64,000 nucleotides of DNA from Hahella sp. (GCA_028280065.1 JANQMN010000150.1:56151-120150); one strand, 5' to 3'. Numbered from the stretch's first letter, positions 51,180-60,944 are shown. Notes: generated by a model not told the origin, from the sequence alone. A program made the numbers and translations.

Positions 51180-51770
51180 TTACTGAGCGTTAGGAGCGCC
51201 GTTACCACGAATCAGCAGGCTAAGACCATCGATATTCATACCAAGAATTTCGATTCCACCCATAGATCCACCAACAGCACCTACTTGATAGAAAGCCATG
51301 TTTCCAACTTTGAAGTCGATTGAGCTGTCAGCAAAAGTCATGTACAGACCGCCAACAGGAGCAGCAGGATCAGACAGATCTTCCGCACCGTCGATAGTGA
51401 CGTCAACCTGACCGGCGATCGCGATGTTCTGTGCGATGAAACCACCTTCAAGACCAACAGCTGTAGGATCGATAGTATTCGTAGCAGCGTCAAAAGTTTC
51501 CAAATCTACTTGCCATTTGAACGCGTCAATGGTGATACCAGCGTTAGCATTACCAGCACCCCAATCAGCGAAAGAACCGCCAGCAGCAACGTCAGCACCA
51601 GCGCCAACAGTACGAGTCAAAGGTCCACCGAAGCCAGCTTCGATTACCAGGCCGCTCTGACCGGAAACGTCAGCCATAGTGGCGTCGTCGATTGCTTTCA
51701 ATTCTGCGTTAGCTGCTGAGGATGCTACTGCGATTGCTGCTACTAATGCTAATTTATTCAGGCCTTTCAT
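51180..51770 (-). CDS. Secreted DUF6160-like protein, probably highly expressed
   Basis: 196 residues. Signal peptide MKGLNKLALVAAIAVASSAA, mature start AELKAIDDATMADVSGQSGL, the clear form of the AELK-x-(I/L)-D-D-x3-DVxGQxG motif. The rest is Gly-, Ala- and Asp-rich with beta-strand pattern (MYFADS-like strands, GGIEILGMNIDGLSLLI). Strong AGGAGA before ATG 51770, a strong terminator and a long leader suggest high expression. Family function unknown; related proteins occur in surface pilus-type loci in other gammaproteobacteria. Confidence 0.75.
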   Translation of the reverse strand: MKGLNKLALVAAIAVASSAANAELKAIDDATMADVSGQSGLVIEAGFGGPLTRTVGAGADVAAGGSFADWGAGNANAGITIDAFKWQVDLETFDAATNTIDPTAVGLEGGFIAQNIAIAGQVDVTIDGAEDLSDPAAPVGGLYMTFADSSIDFKVGNMAFYQVGAVGGSMGGIEILGMNIDGLSLLIRGNGAPNAQ

Positions 51771-52312
51771 TTTGTTTCTCCTAAGAGTTGTTTTTCTTTA
51801 GAACTTTAAAAAATTTTTTATCTTTTTGTTCATCCGTGTACTTTATTGACTATTGACTATCAATCTTATTGCTTGACACTCAGCCTTCTTCCTTGGACTG
51901 TAACTTTAATTATCTTTCTGTTGTGTTTCCGTGAAGGTTTTCACAGTTTTCGCCCCAATTTGGAGCACTGATTAATAACCTTATAAAAACATACAGTTAG
52001 ATTCTTAAAGAGCAGTCTTTAGTTAGCATTTCCGGGTCATCCCCTCTCTAACCATAGGTGCAGTCTATGTTAGAAGTGTCAGACAATCTGTGAACCGGTT
52101 CTCAGTGGTATACGCATTGTTACGAACTGTTAACGGGATCTCACAATTGGCATAGGCCTTTTGCCATAGGTCAACTTAGCGAATATTTTTACAGCAAGGA
52201 GCTGCAACAGATAAACAAATGAGCGGGTGTCGAACGAATCAGGTAAGATCGCAGTTTCATTAAAACTATATGGTGGCTTCAAAGTTGTTAGCCGCTACTT
52301 CCGAACACATTT
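51771..52312. other. Long intergenic region upstream of the DUF6160-like gene and pabB
   Basis: 542 nt, AT-rich near the 51770 start. It holds a direct repeat ATTGACT-ATTGACT (about 51845-51858) and a small stem TGGCA...TGCCA near 52149-52165. I see no ORF or tRNA. It must hold divergent promoters for the secreted protein gene and pabB and leaves room for a small RNA or a long leader, which I cannot confirm. Confidence 0.4.
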
Positions 52313-53608
52313 ATGCCTGCAACCGACTACGAATATTCTCTGAAGCCCGCTCTTCTAGACTTTCTCAGCCAAAAACCAGGATTTGTTTGGCTACACATTC
52401 AAACCATAGAAGGTGAAAAGTACGAACTGATTGGTTTTGAACCAAGACAATTTGCAACGAATTTAGCGCCTCAACAACTTCAATCATTCATCCGGGAATT
52501 CACGCCGCCCAAACGTATAGAGAATATACAGAGCCTATTTAATGGTGGGTTTATGGGCTACTTAAGTTATGAATACGGCCGCATGCAATCTCAGCATAAG
52601 GCACATACGGGAGCAAATATCACCGAGATGCAATTTCCTCCCTCTTGTTTCGTCGGCTACTACCCGACCAACTTCCTCGTCATTGATCATCAACGACAAA
52701 CCATACAAGGTGATCTTGCCTACCCGGAAGAAATAAAACTCAAGGAAAATCGCCCTCCAGCAGAATTCAGACCCAGCCGCAAGTTTTCCGCACTCTGGTC
52801 AAAGCACCAGTATCAGCGCGCTTTTAAGAAAATAAAGTCCTATATAAATAGCGGGGATTGCTACCAAGTAAACCTCACTCAACCTATACAGGCGCGGTAT
52901 CAGGGGGATCCATTTTCAGCTTTCAAAAAAGTGCTCGCCAAGCACAATGCACCCCACTTCGCGTTTATACGCACGGGCAAAGGAGACGTTTTAAGCTTTT
53001 CTCCGGAAAGCTTTTTGAGCATTGATCACCATAAAATTCAGACCAAGCCGATAAAAGGAACCCGTAAACGACATAGCGACCCGGATGCCGATCATGCCAT
53101 TGGCCAAGAACTGTTACACAGCGAAAAAGATCGGGCAGAGAACGTGATGATTGTGGATCTGCTACGCAATGATTTGGGACGGATCGCAAAGACCGGTTCA
53201 GTACAAGTGGCCGACCTATGCAAGTTGGAAAGCTTCAGCAACGTCCACCATCTTGTCAGTACTGTTGAAGCAACATTGAAACCAGGGGTCGAGCCCATGC
53301 ACGCATTGTTAACCTGCTCTCCAGGTGGCTCGATAACCGGTGCGCCGAAGATACGGGCTATGGAAATAATCGATGAACTGGAAGATTTCCCGCGTAGCGT
53401 CTATTGCGGCAGCATATTTATGTTAGGCCTTAACGGCAGGCTGGAAAGCAATATCGCTATTCGTACTATGACTTGCAAGAATGGTGTCGCTACTGTGTGG
53501 GGCGGAGGCGGAATTGTCGCGGATTCAGATGAAGAAGCGGAATACAGGGAGTCACTGGACAAAATTCGGCATATTGTGGAAGTGTTAGAGAGTAAGTTAA
53601 AGCACTAA
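52313..53608 (+). CDS. pabB: Aminodeoxychorismate synthase, component I
   Basis: 431 residues. Chorismate-binding enzyme with SGDCYQVNLTQP, KPIKGTRKR (the Lys typical of PabB), SEKDRAENVMIVDLLRNDLG, and SPGGSITGAPKIRAMEIID. Makes 4-amino-4-deoxychorismate for folate. Amidotransferase PabA is not adjacent. Shine-Dalgarno before ATG 52313 is weak, so an alternate start cannot be excluded, but the length matches the family. Confidence 0.92.
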   Translation: MPATDYEYSLKPALLDFLSQKPGFVWLHIQTIEGEKYELIGFEPRQFATNLAPQQLQSFIREFTPPKRIENIQSLFNGGFMGYLSYEYGRMQSQHKAHTGANITEMQFPPSCFVGYYPTNFLVIDHQRQTIQGDLAYPEEIKLKENRPPAEFRPSRKFSALWSKHQYQRAFKKIKSYINSGDCYQVNLTQPIQARYQGDPFSAFKKVLAKHNAPHFAFIRTGKGDVLSFSPESFLSIDHHKIQTKPIKGTRKRHSDPDADHAIGQELLHSEKDRAENVMIVDLLRNDLGRIAKTGSVQVADLCKLESFSNVHHLVSTVEATLKPGVEPMHALLTCSPGGSITGAPKIRAMEIIDELEDFPRSVYCGSIFMLGLNGRLESNIAIRTMTCKNGVATVWGGGGIVADSDEEAEYRESLDKIRHIVEVLESKLKH

Positions 53609-53654
53609 GCAATGCTTTACCTCACTTCTCAGCTATGTCGCAAGCATGTAACTC

Positions 53655-54269
53655 TTAGTTACTTATTAACTTACTCGCTTTTAAAAACTCCTCTTGCAAA
53701 TCTCCATAGGTATGAACAGCCGGGAATTGAGGAAACTCGGCTATCACGTTATCCGGGGCGTGAAACAGTATCCCTGCATCGGCTTCGGACAGCATGGTGG
53801 TATCGTTGTAGGAGTCTCCCGCCGCGATCACATAGTAGTTCAGGCTATGAAACGCCTTTACTGAAGCGCGTTTCGGGTCCGGTTGGCGTAATTTGTAATC
53901 GACCACTTTCCCGCTTTCATTCGTTTCCAGCCGATGACAAAACAGTGTCGGCATTCCCAGCTTGACCATGAGGGGCATAGCAAACTCATAGAATGTGTCG
54001 GAAAGAATCACCAGTTGAAATCGCTGACGCAACCAATCTACAAAATCTTTAGCGCCTGGAAGCGGGTCCAAGGTGGCAATCACCGCCTGTATATCCGGGA
54101 GACCGTACCCGTGCTGATCCAGCAGGGCCAACCGCTGCTTCATTAGGACATCATAATCCGGAATGTCCCTGGTTGTGGCGCGCAATTCGGGTATATTGGT
54201 TTTTTCTGCAAAAGCAATCCAAATTTCCGGGATTAATACGCCTTCAAGATCCAAGCATGCCAGTTCCAC
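53655..54269 (-). CDS. thrH: Phosphoserine phosphatase / homoserine phosphotransferase
   Basis: 204 residues, HAD superfamily. Nucleophile motif ACLDLEGVLIPE, motif II LVILSDTFYEF, motif IV VIAAGDSYNDTTML. The DLEGV form and length match ThrH of Pseudomonas, which can dephosphorylate phosphoserine and move phosphate to homoserine. GTG start at 54269 with AAGGAGC seven bases upstream. Converges on pabB. Confidence 0.93.
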   Translation of the reverse strand: MELACLDLEGVLIPEIWIAFAEKTNIPELRATTRDIPDYDVLMKQRLALLDQHGYGLPDIQAVIATLDPLPGAKDFVDWLRQRFQLVILSDTFYEFAMPLMVKLGMPTLFCHRLETNESGKVVDYKLRQPDPKRASVKAFHSLNYYVIAAGDSYNDTTMLSEADAGILFHAPDNVIAEFPQFPAVHTYGDLQEEFLKASKLISN

Positions 54270-54404
54270 AAAATGCTCCTTTGCTTATGTTTTAGTCGTA
54301 ACAGAACAGCTTTAAAAATATGAGCGACATAATAAAGGAAGCGGTCAGGAATGACTATCCGGTGAAAACGATTCCTTGCCTTAAGATTTGGAAAAAGGAT
54401 TCCG

Positions 54405-57137
54405 TCAGGCAATCTTCAATCTTTCCGCCTGCCATTCGTCCGGCTTGTTGAGGGAAAGCTTCAAGGCCATTACCTCTTCTTCTTCATCGTAACGCATGGC
54501 GAAACCTATTTTTTGCGCCAGCGCCAACATCGGACGGTTATCTGAAAGTACGCTACCGATCATTTCGATCGTGCCGCGTTCACGGCAATAATCGATAATC
54601 TTACGCATCATTACCCACCCCAGCCTTTCTCCCTTCACGTCATCTCGAATTACAATGGCGAATTCGCACCGGAGATTATCCGGGTCGGTCCATGCCCGCA
54701 CCGCGCCCAACGTCTCTTCGCCACTTTCGTCGGCTTTCGTACCGACAGCAATGAACGCCATTTCACGGTCATAGTCAATTTGCAGCATTTGCACGAGTTC
54801 GTCGTGGCTGAAGGCTTTCCGGTAGTGGAAAAATCGATACCGGATCGTTTCCGGCGATAATTTAGAAAAAAACTCAACGTGCCCAGGCTCGTCTTCTCCT
54901 CTCACCGGGCGTAATTCGACCTTGCGCTTTGACTTTGGCAACATGATCCACTCCCGCAACTCCTGGGGATAAGGCAGGATTGAAAGTCGGCCCGGCTGAT
55001 CCAACTCGATGGTGGCATTTACAGCGACTGCCCCTTTTTGGTCAAAGTAGAGGGGTACGATTTCCAGATTTCTGATTTCGGGTATGTCGATAATAATCCT
55101 GGACAGAGTCACCAAGGTTTCGCACAGGTGATTGATGTCTTCATTGGGCCGATAGCTGTAGTTTTTGAGAATTCGGTACATATGGGTTTGACTCAGCAAG
55201 TCCCTGGCCAGCACCATATTGAGGGGAGGCAACGCAATACGCCGATCCGCGATAACATTGATTGACGCGCCGCTGGCGCCACAGACAATCAAAGGACCGA
55301 AAACCGGATCGCGCGTTATCCCAAGGCTGAACCCCACCCCTCCAATTGACTGAAAGCTCGGCTGAACGGAAAATCCCATGAATCCGCTATTCGGATAATG
55401 GTCCGGATAATGCTCCAGCAAGTACCTACAGGCTTCACGTATCGATTGCTCTTCGAATAGGCCTTTTACTCGGCCGCGGTATCGACCTCTTCCGGTTTTT
55501 TCAGCACGAAACGGAATACAATCCTGCTCATGCAAAATGCGTATTGTGATGGGCTCATTCAGTTTCTGGGCAAGTTGAACAACCTCGTCGTCGGTCTCAC
55601 AGTAATAGGTATCCAACATCGGGATACCATATTCGAGAAGAATCTGCCGCGATTCCGAGTTGGTTAAAATTCGGCGTCCGGATTTATAGATTGCCTTGAC
55701 CGACTTATGCAGCTTGTAATGGTTTACCGTAGGATCAGTATAAGACTCCGGCGTTTCCCGCAACACCTGCTGACTTCGCCGGTGGTTGATCATGTGCATC
55801 AAAGCTTTCACGGCTTTGTCCGGCGTGGAATAGTTGGGAATTCCCTGTTCGAAGAAAGCATCTCTGGCATCTTGAACCGTACTGTGCCCCAGCCAACAGG
55901 TAAAAATGTTCAGATGGGTGGTTTTGCAGAAGTCGATGACCGCATCGGCAACCTGCAGGCTGTCTTGCAGCAAAGATGGCGCAAATAGCACCAAAACATT
56001 AGATACATGGGTATCTTTGGAAAGAATCTTTAACACATCTCTATAGAGTTCGGGGCTGGCATCATAGTTTAGATCGATGGGATTTTTCCGGGTCCAATAG
56101 GGTGGCAAGTGATTGGAAAGTTCGCTTATGGTTTCCGGCGATAGATTTCCCAGTTCACCGGCCAACGACGCCAATCTGTCTACCGAAATCACGCCGGGGC
56201 CGAGCCCGTTGGTAATTATATGCAGAGTATCCCCGTAAACGGACTTCATCCGGGTCAGGGTTTCAAGTGCATCGAACATCTCGTCAGTCCCGTTGACCCG
56301 CAGCACCCCTGCCCTGCGCAAAACGGCGTCGTATATGCGGTCGGCATCCACCAGTCCGGCAGGTAGCTCCACCGGATTCCATTGCGACTCCCGAACGCGG
56401 CCGCTCTTAATCGCGATAACAGGCTTCCCGTGTGATACCGCGCGTACGGACGAGATAAATCGCCGAGGCGATGTGATATTTTCAATATGCAACAGAATAG
56501 CTTTAGTTTTTCTGTCTTGAGCGAAATAATCGATTAAATCATCCAGGTCGACATCAATCCCATCGCCTAAGGTGGTCATGTAGGAAAAGCCGATCCCGCG
56601 ATTCAATGCCCAGTCAATCACGGCGCTGGCCATCGTGCCGGATTGTCCGATGTAGGCGATTTTTCCCGGCATCACGCCCATATGCATATAGGTCGCATTC
56701 ACTTTGTTATGAGGAGCGATAATGCCAATGGTTTCCGGTCCGAGGATCCGCACCCCATATTCATGGGCTTTTTCTTGAATGGAGTACATTAAAGGCCTGC
56801 CGCTGCGGCTATGCGTTCGGGATAAGCCTCCTGTCATGATGATCGCCACCTTTACCTTTTGCTGCCCCAATTGCTGGACAATCATCGGCACAGTCTCCGG
56901 CGGCGTGCATATCATCGCCACATCGGGCCGAAAAGGCAGTACGCTGGCGCGCCGGACGCATTGAATGCCATGCACATTGGCGTAACCTTTATTGTTAACA
57001 ATAACCAGTTCCCCCGCATAATCCGACCCCATCAGATTGCGCAGAACAATGCCTCCCAGGTTTGTGGATCGCTCTGACGCGCCGATAATGGCAATCGACT
57101 TCGGATTAAACAGTGATTCAAGATGGCGGGTGCTCAC
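54405..57137 (-). CDS. Pat/YfiQ-type protein lysine acetyltransferase (ADP-forming acyl-CoA synthetase-like + GNAT)
   Basis: 910 residues. N-terminal CoA-binding fold (IAIIGASERSTNLGGIVLRNL), succinyl-CoA-ligase-like region, ATP-grasp-like region (about 470-690), then a C-terminal GNAT domain (about 735-895; RDDVKGERLGWVMM is the acetyl-CoA loop). The segment after IAIKSGR, where active synthetases have SHTG with the phosphorylated His, reads instead as VELPAGLVDADR without His. That is the state of PatZ/YfiQ, which acetylates acetyl-CoA synthetase and other proteins. GTG start with AAGGAG about nine bases upstream. Divergent from a deacetylase gene. Confidence 0.88.
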   Translation of the reverse strand: MSTRHLESLFNPKSIAIIGASERSTNLGGIVLRNLMGSDYAGELVIVNNKGYANVHGIQCVRRASVLPFRPDVAMICTPPETVPMIVQQLGQQKVKVAIIMTGGLSRTHSRSGRPLMYSIQEKAHEYGVRILGPETIGIIAPHNKVNATYMHMGVMPGKIAYIGQSGTMASAVIDWALNRGIGFSYMTTLGDGIDVDLDDLIDYFAQDRKTKAILLHIENITSPRRFISSVRAVSHGKPVIAIKSGRVRESQWNPVELPAGLVDADRIYDAVLRRAGVLRVNGTDEMFDALETLTRMKSVYGDTLHIITNGLGPGVISVDRLASLAGELGNLSPETISELSNHLPPYWTRKNPIDLNYDASPELYRDVLKILSKDTHVSNVLVLFAPSLLQDSLQVADAVIDFCKTTHLNIFTCWLGHSTVQDARDAFFEQGIPNYSTPDKAVKALMHMINHRRSQQVLRETPESYTDPTVNHYKLHKSVKAIYKSGRRILTNSESRQILLEYGIPMLDTYYCETDDEVVQLAQKLNEPITIRILHEQDCIPFRAEKTGRGRYRGRVKGLFEEQSIREACRYLLEHYPDHYPNSGFMGFSVQPSFQSIGGVGFSLGITRDPVFGPLIVCGASGASINVIADRRIALPPLNMVLARDLLSQTHMYRILKNYSYRPNEDINHLCETLVTLSRIIIDIPEIRNLEIVPLYFDQKGAVAVNATIELDQPGRLSILPYPQELREWIMLPKSKRKVELRPVRGEDEPGHVEFFSKLSPETIRYRFFHYRKAFSHDELVQMLQIDYDREMAFIAVGTKADESGEETLGAVRAWTDPDNLRCEFAIVIRDDVKGERLGWVMMRKIIDYCRERGTIEMIGSVLSDNRPMLALAQKIGFAMRYDEEEEVMALKLSLNKPDEWQAERLKIA

Positions 57138-57202
57138 CTTTCAAACTCCTTCACAGCCCGATTGGATTGGGTTTAAGCATAGCGAATAAAGTTTCAGACT
57201 GT

Positions 57203-57216
57203 TTGACAAATATCAG
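57203..57216. promoter_or_regulatory. FNR/ANR-like site between the acetyltransferase and deacetylase genes
   Basis: TTGAC-AAAT-ATCAG matches 8 of 10 defined bases of TTGAT-N4-ATCAA. It lies in the 203-nt divergent gap, 66 nt from the acetyltransferase start and 124 nt from the deacetylase start. Candidate only. Confidence 0.35.
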
Positions 57217-57340
57217 CTTTGTTCGGCCGCACATTTGCCAGACGACTCCAAGTTAAGCATACTAGAGAAAGCGATATCGCCTGACTTACGCAAATTTCAT
57301 TGTGGCCCGCAGGCAAGGATTTATAAGAAAAACAACAGCT

Positions 57341-58267
57341 ATGAAAACTGCTTTTTTATTTAACCAGGACTGCACGCTTCACGATATGGGTGCGCACCAC
57401 CCGGAAAGCCCCAGACGGCTTCAAGCCATTCGTGAGCGCCTAAACCAAACCGGCCTGCTGCAAGAGCTGGATGAAGTCACTCCACAGGAAGCCGATCGCA
57501 ATTGCCTGCTCGCCGTTCATCCGGACAGCTATATCAAAAACCTGGAAGAGCTGGATCCGGCAGAAGGCATGATCATGGTCGATCCGGATACGGCCCTCAT
57601 GAATTGTTCCATGCGGGCAGCCTACCTAGCCGCCGGCGCAGCTGTCGAAGCCACCGACATGGTGATGAGTGGCCAGGCCGATACGGCCTTTTGCGCGGTC
57701 AGGCCACCTGGCCATCATGCCGAGCGCAATCGCACCATGGGTTTTTGCTTTTTTAATAATATTGCGGTGGCTGCACGTCGAGCTTTGGATTTTCATGCGT
57801 TGGAACGGGTAGCAATCATTGATTTTGACGTCCACCAGGGCAACGGCACAATCGATATTTTTTTGGACGACCCCAGGGTTCTGGTATGTTCCAGTTTTGA
57901 ATATCCACTCTACCCTTTTTCACACCATAGCGTCGACCGTCCCAATATTATCAATACGCCATTAGAGGCATACAGCAAAGGCAGTTCATTCAAGCGTGCC
58001 GTTGAACGCGACTGGTTCCATCAACTTCAGGACCATAAACCACAGTTGATCTTGGTTTCCGCAGGTTTCGACGCCCATAAGGACGATCCCTTGGCGCACT
58101 TGGAGTTTGAAGAAAAGGATTATCGCTGGATTACCCGTATGCTGAAGGAGGTCGCTGATGCCTACGGGCATGGGAGAATCGTTTCAATGTTGGAAGGCGG
58201 TTACAATTTGGAAGCTCTTGCTTCAAGTGCGGCAGCACATATTGAAGTGTTAGCAGGAAAGGATTGA
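57341..58267 (+). CDS. Class II histone-deacetylase-like amidohydrolase
   Basis: 308 residues from ATG 57341 (a GTG at 57302 is an alternative; family start is at MKTAFLFN). Zinc hydrolase motifs: HHPESPRRLQAI, VRPPGHHAERNRTMGFCFFN, IDFDVHQGNGT, VSAGFDAHKDDPLA, and the catalytic-Tyr loop LEGGYNLEALA. Acts on acetyl-lysine, acetylpolyamines or similar amides. Head-to-head with a Pat-type acetyltransferase, which suggests an acetyl on/off pair. Cytoplasmic. Confidence 0.92.
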   Translation: MKTAFLFNQDCTLHDMGAHHPESPRRLQAIRERLNQTGLLQELDEVTPQEADRNCLLAVHPDSYIKNLEELDPAEGMIMVDPDTALMNCSMRAAYLAAGAAVEATDMVMSGQADTAFCAVRPPGHHAERNRTMGFCFFNNIAVAARRALDFHALERVAIIDFDVHQGNGTIDIFLDDPRVLVCSSFEYPLYPFSHHSVDRPNIINTPLEAYSKGSSFKRAVERDWFHQLQDHKPQLILVSAGFDAHKDDPLAHLEFEEKDYRWITRMLKEVADAYGHGRIVSMLEGGYNLEALASSAAAHIEVLAGKD

Positions 58268-58310
58268 TAACCGACCAAGTCAGTTAATTTACGAACAGCA
58301 TATACCATTA

Positions 58311-58342
58311 AAAAAGCCGCTATGAAATCAAAGCGGCTTTTT
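58311..58342. terminator. Bidirectional rho-independent terminator between deacetylase and fliS
   Basis: AAAAAGCCGCT / AGCGGCTTTTT, 11-bp perfect stem with a 10-nt loop, A-run on one side and T-run on the other, so it can stop transcription from both converging genes. Confidence 0.88.
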
Positions 58343-58362
58343 CAAACAGGGCTTCTCCCTAT

Positions 58363-58758
58363 TCAAGCAATCTTTTTACTCAATACTTCTTGTCGGATGC
58401 CATCCCAACCTTCTTTTACTTTCTTCAAATGAGTCATACATTCATCAATGATTTCTATGTTATTGCGCACATTCGCTTCAAACAGACGGCGCTCGACATA
58501 ATCGTATAGTGCTTCAAGCTGGCCGGCTATATCCCCCCCCCTTTCAAAATCCAAGAAACTCCGCAAACCACCGACAATCTCAATGGACTTGTTCAAATAC
58601 CTGTTTTTACCCTCAAAATCTTTCGCTTGTATGCGGTTCTTTGCCACTGACATACGTTCAAGAGCACCATCAAGTAATAATTGAATCAACCGATGCGGAT
58701 CAGCATCCACAACACTGGTTTGCGTATTGACCTTTTGGTATTGATGTACTGCGTTCAT
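58363..58758 (-). CDS. fliS: Flagellar export chaperone FliS
   Basis: 131 residues, all helical. N-terminus MNAVHQYQKVNTQT and PHRLIQLLLDGALERM match FliS. Binds flagellin C-termini in the cytoplasm before export. Has its own sigma-28 promoter 75-101 nt upstream. Confidence 0.95.
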   Translation of the reverse strand: MNAVHQYQKVNTQTSVVDADPHRLIQLLLDGALERMSVAKNRIQAKDFEGKNRYLNKSIEIVGGLRSFLDFERGGDIAGQLEALYDYVERRLFEANVRNNIEIIDECMTHLKKVKEGWDGIRQEVLSKKIA

Positions 58759-58832
58759 GGCTCACCCTAATGTTCTATTTGAACTTAACCGACTATTTTT
58801 AAGTGCAATGGTTGCCCTTTCAATTACTACTT

Positions 58833-58859
58833 GTATCGGTCAATGTCACAAAATCTTTA
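58833..58859 (-). promoter_or_regulatory. Sigma-28 promoter of fliS
   Basis: Minus strand TAAA (58856-58859), exact 15-nt spacer, ACCGATAC (58833-58840). Consensus TAAA-N15-GCCGATAA; 10 of 12 bases match. Confidence 0.8.
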
Positions 58860-58888
58860 TAGCCTTTTATCTAAATATAGTCGATTTA

Positions 58889-60883
58889 TCAGTCGTTATT
58901 GTTGTTGCCGACAAGAGCTGAAAGCTGTTGGCCGATAAAATCAGCCGTACTATTCAGCCGATTGATCAGGATATCGGCTGAAGTAAACTGTTTCACCAGA
59001 CGTTCGGTTAGTGTCTCGATTCGCAAATCCAAGGCAACACGTTCTTCACTAATTTCAAGCAATTGTGCATTCAAACCATCGGTACGGCTCGTAAGAATGC
59101 CATCGACACCGATATAACCTGTAACAAGGTCCACAAACCGATCGCCGATGCCCTCAATAAACGTCACGGAACCTCGGCTTCCGGTGCTTCCACCTGTAAT
59201 ATTTAAAACAATCCCGGTAGCGTCATCTGAACCGGACAATGACAGTTGTTGGCCCGAACCCGTCGCCGTTTGGCCATTAATGGTCCCGGCAACATCGACT
59301 CCGGGAGTTCCAGGCAGGCTGGCAACAACGTCAATGCCTATATCGGCAATCAAATTAGCATCCACACTGGTAAAGTTAACTTCGGAAGAGGACCCGTAAC
59401 TTGTTGATGTAAATGTTAATTGGTTGGATCCATCCAACCCGACAACCACGGAAACACCTGCTCCGGATAAGGTGGTATCGGCATTTATCTTCGACTGGAG
59501 TTCTGCAACCAGCGCATCTCCGTCAGCGTAATCAATAGCATTGAGAGTAATATCGTTCGATTCGACACCATCTACAGAAATCTTGAATGTATTCGTCCCG
59601 GCAGTAAGATCAGGCCCCGCACTAACATCGACATTTCCTGCAATGGTTCCTTGAGTCGCCAGCTGTGTGATTTCTATATCGTAAGTGCCAGGTACGGTGT
59701 TAATACTCTTGGTAACAAACTCAACCTGGCTATCTGTGGTTCTGCCGTCTTCGGCAAATAAGGCAACTACATCGTCGGGGTTGTCTTTTAATGCTTCCAA
59801 AAAGGTAGAGCGATTAAACTCCAATAGACCAGTGTCTTTACTGGTTTCAATGCCGACATCAACCAAGGTACGGACACTGGCATTTTCCAAACCTGGGATA
59901 ACGCTGGATAGCAAGCTGCGCATTTGGCCATTGATCGTTCTTACCGTCGAATCGCCGAGCAGCAAACCAGATTCTGAAGGATTTGCTGCGTTAAATTCCG
60001 TCAATTCATCAACCAGCGTTCTTAACTCATTGAACTTCTCGATAAAGTCTTCAACCCGATCCGCTACCTGTTCACTGTCTTGGGAAATGGTAATTGTCGC
60101 AGGAGAACCGGCATTTGTACTGCTAAGCTCAAAGGTTACCCCGGTTAACAGATCATCAACGGTATTGCTGCCGCGGGTTATATCGATTCCATTAAACTTA
60201 AAGGCAGCATCCTTTGCCTCCACTGCTTCGGTTAGGTTCTCAGCGCCGGTAGTGAATGAAAGCCGGGACAAGCCGCTAGTGTCCGTATCGGTCAGGTCGT
60301 CGTCATCAACAACGATTTCGATGGCATTGTCCAAGCCGGTTTGATTGGAGCTGATTACAAGTTGATATCCCGAGCCGTTATTAATAACTGCGGCGGTAAC
60401 GTCTAAACTCGACTCTGCATTTATCGCCTCGGCAAGGCCATCCAGTGTGTTGTTACTACTGTCGATGGTTATGTTTGCAGAACCGGTTCCAACATTAATT
60501 GCTAGCGTTCCAGTACCAAGGGTAGTTACGTTACTGTCTGAAAATGTACCGGTGGATAGTGCAGCCGCCTGCGCTAAGTTGGAGACTTCCACCGAATAGG
60601 TACCGGCCTGCGCCGCGGAGCCTACAAAACCTGAAACAGCTGAACTGCTTGATGAAAAGGTGAGTTCTTGCATCGCCGCCGGATTTCCCAATAATCGCGC
60701 CGGCAAACGCAGTTCGGTCACAGCGTTTTGAATTTGCCCGAAAGCAGAAATTTCGGCATTTACCGTTTCTTCTTTCGCATTGAGACGAGCTTCAGTGGGG
60801 GCACGCTCAGCATTGGCCAATTGATCAATGAGATCACTGGTAAGTACACCGGACCCGATTCCCACCGAAGATATGCTAGCCAT
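58889..60883 (-). CDS. fliD: Flagellar filament cap protein FliD
   Basis: 664 residues from ATG 60883 (MASISSVGIGSGVLTSDLID); an in-frame ATG at 60928 lies only about 10 nt from the predicted start site of the sigma-28 promoter, so the later start is preferred. FliD N domain, then a long central region of beta-rich flagellin-hook-like repeats, and a C-terminal coiled coil (EISEERVALDLRIETLTERL). Longer than enteric FliD (about 470), with a larger central domain. Caps the growing filament. Confidence 0.92.
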   Translation of the reverse strand: MASISSVGIGSGVLTSDLIDQLANAERAPTEARLNAKEETVNAEISAFGQIQNAVTELRLPARLLGNPAAMQELTFSSSSSAVSGFVGSAAQAGTYSVEVSNLAQAAALSTGTFSDSNVTTLGTGTLAINVGTGSANITIDSSNNTLDGLAEAINAESSLDVTAAVINNGSGYQLVISSNQTGLDNAIEIVVDDDDLTDTDTSGLSRLSFTTGAENLTEAVEAKDAAFKFNGIDITRGSNTVDDLLTGVTFELSSTNAGSPATITISQDSEQVADRVEDFIEKFNELRTLVDELTEFNAANPSESGLLLGDSTVRTINGQMRSLLSSVIPGLENASVRTLVDVGIETSKDTGLLEFNRSTFLEALKDNPDDVVALFAEDGRTTDSQVEFVTKSINTVPGTYDIEITQLATQGTIAGNVDVSAGPDLTAGTNTFKISVDGVESNDITLNAIDYADGDALVAELQSKINADTTLSGAGVSVVVGLDGSNQLTFTSTSYGSSSEVNFTSVDANLIADIGIDVVASLPGTPGVDVAGTINGQTATGSGQQLSLSGSDDATGIVLNITGGSTGSRGSVTFIEGIGDRFVDLVTGYIGVDGILTSRTDGLNAQLLEISEERVALDLRIETLTERLVKQFTSADILINRLNSTADFIGQQLSALVGNNNND

Positions 60884-60944
60884 ACTCTGAACCCTATTGT
60901 CGAAGTCAGACACCTTAGTATCCGACATTAGCCATATAGACTAT

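Noticed and set aside
59685..60344. 219-codon plus-strand frame within fliD
   Set aside because: Antisense shadow; the minus-strand frame is clear FliD.
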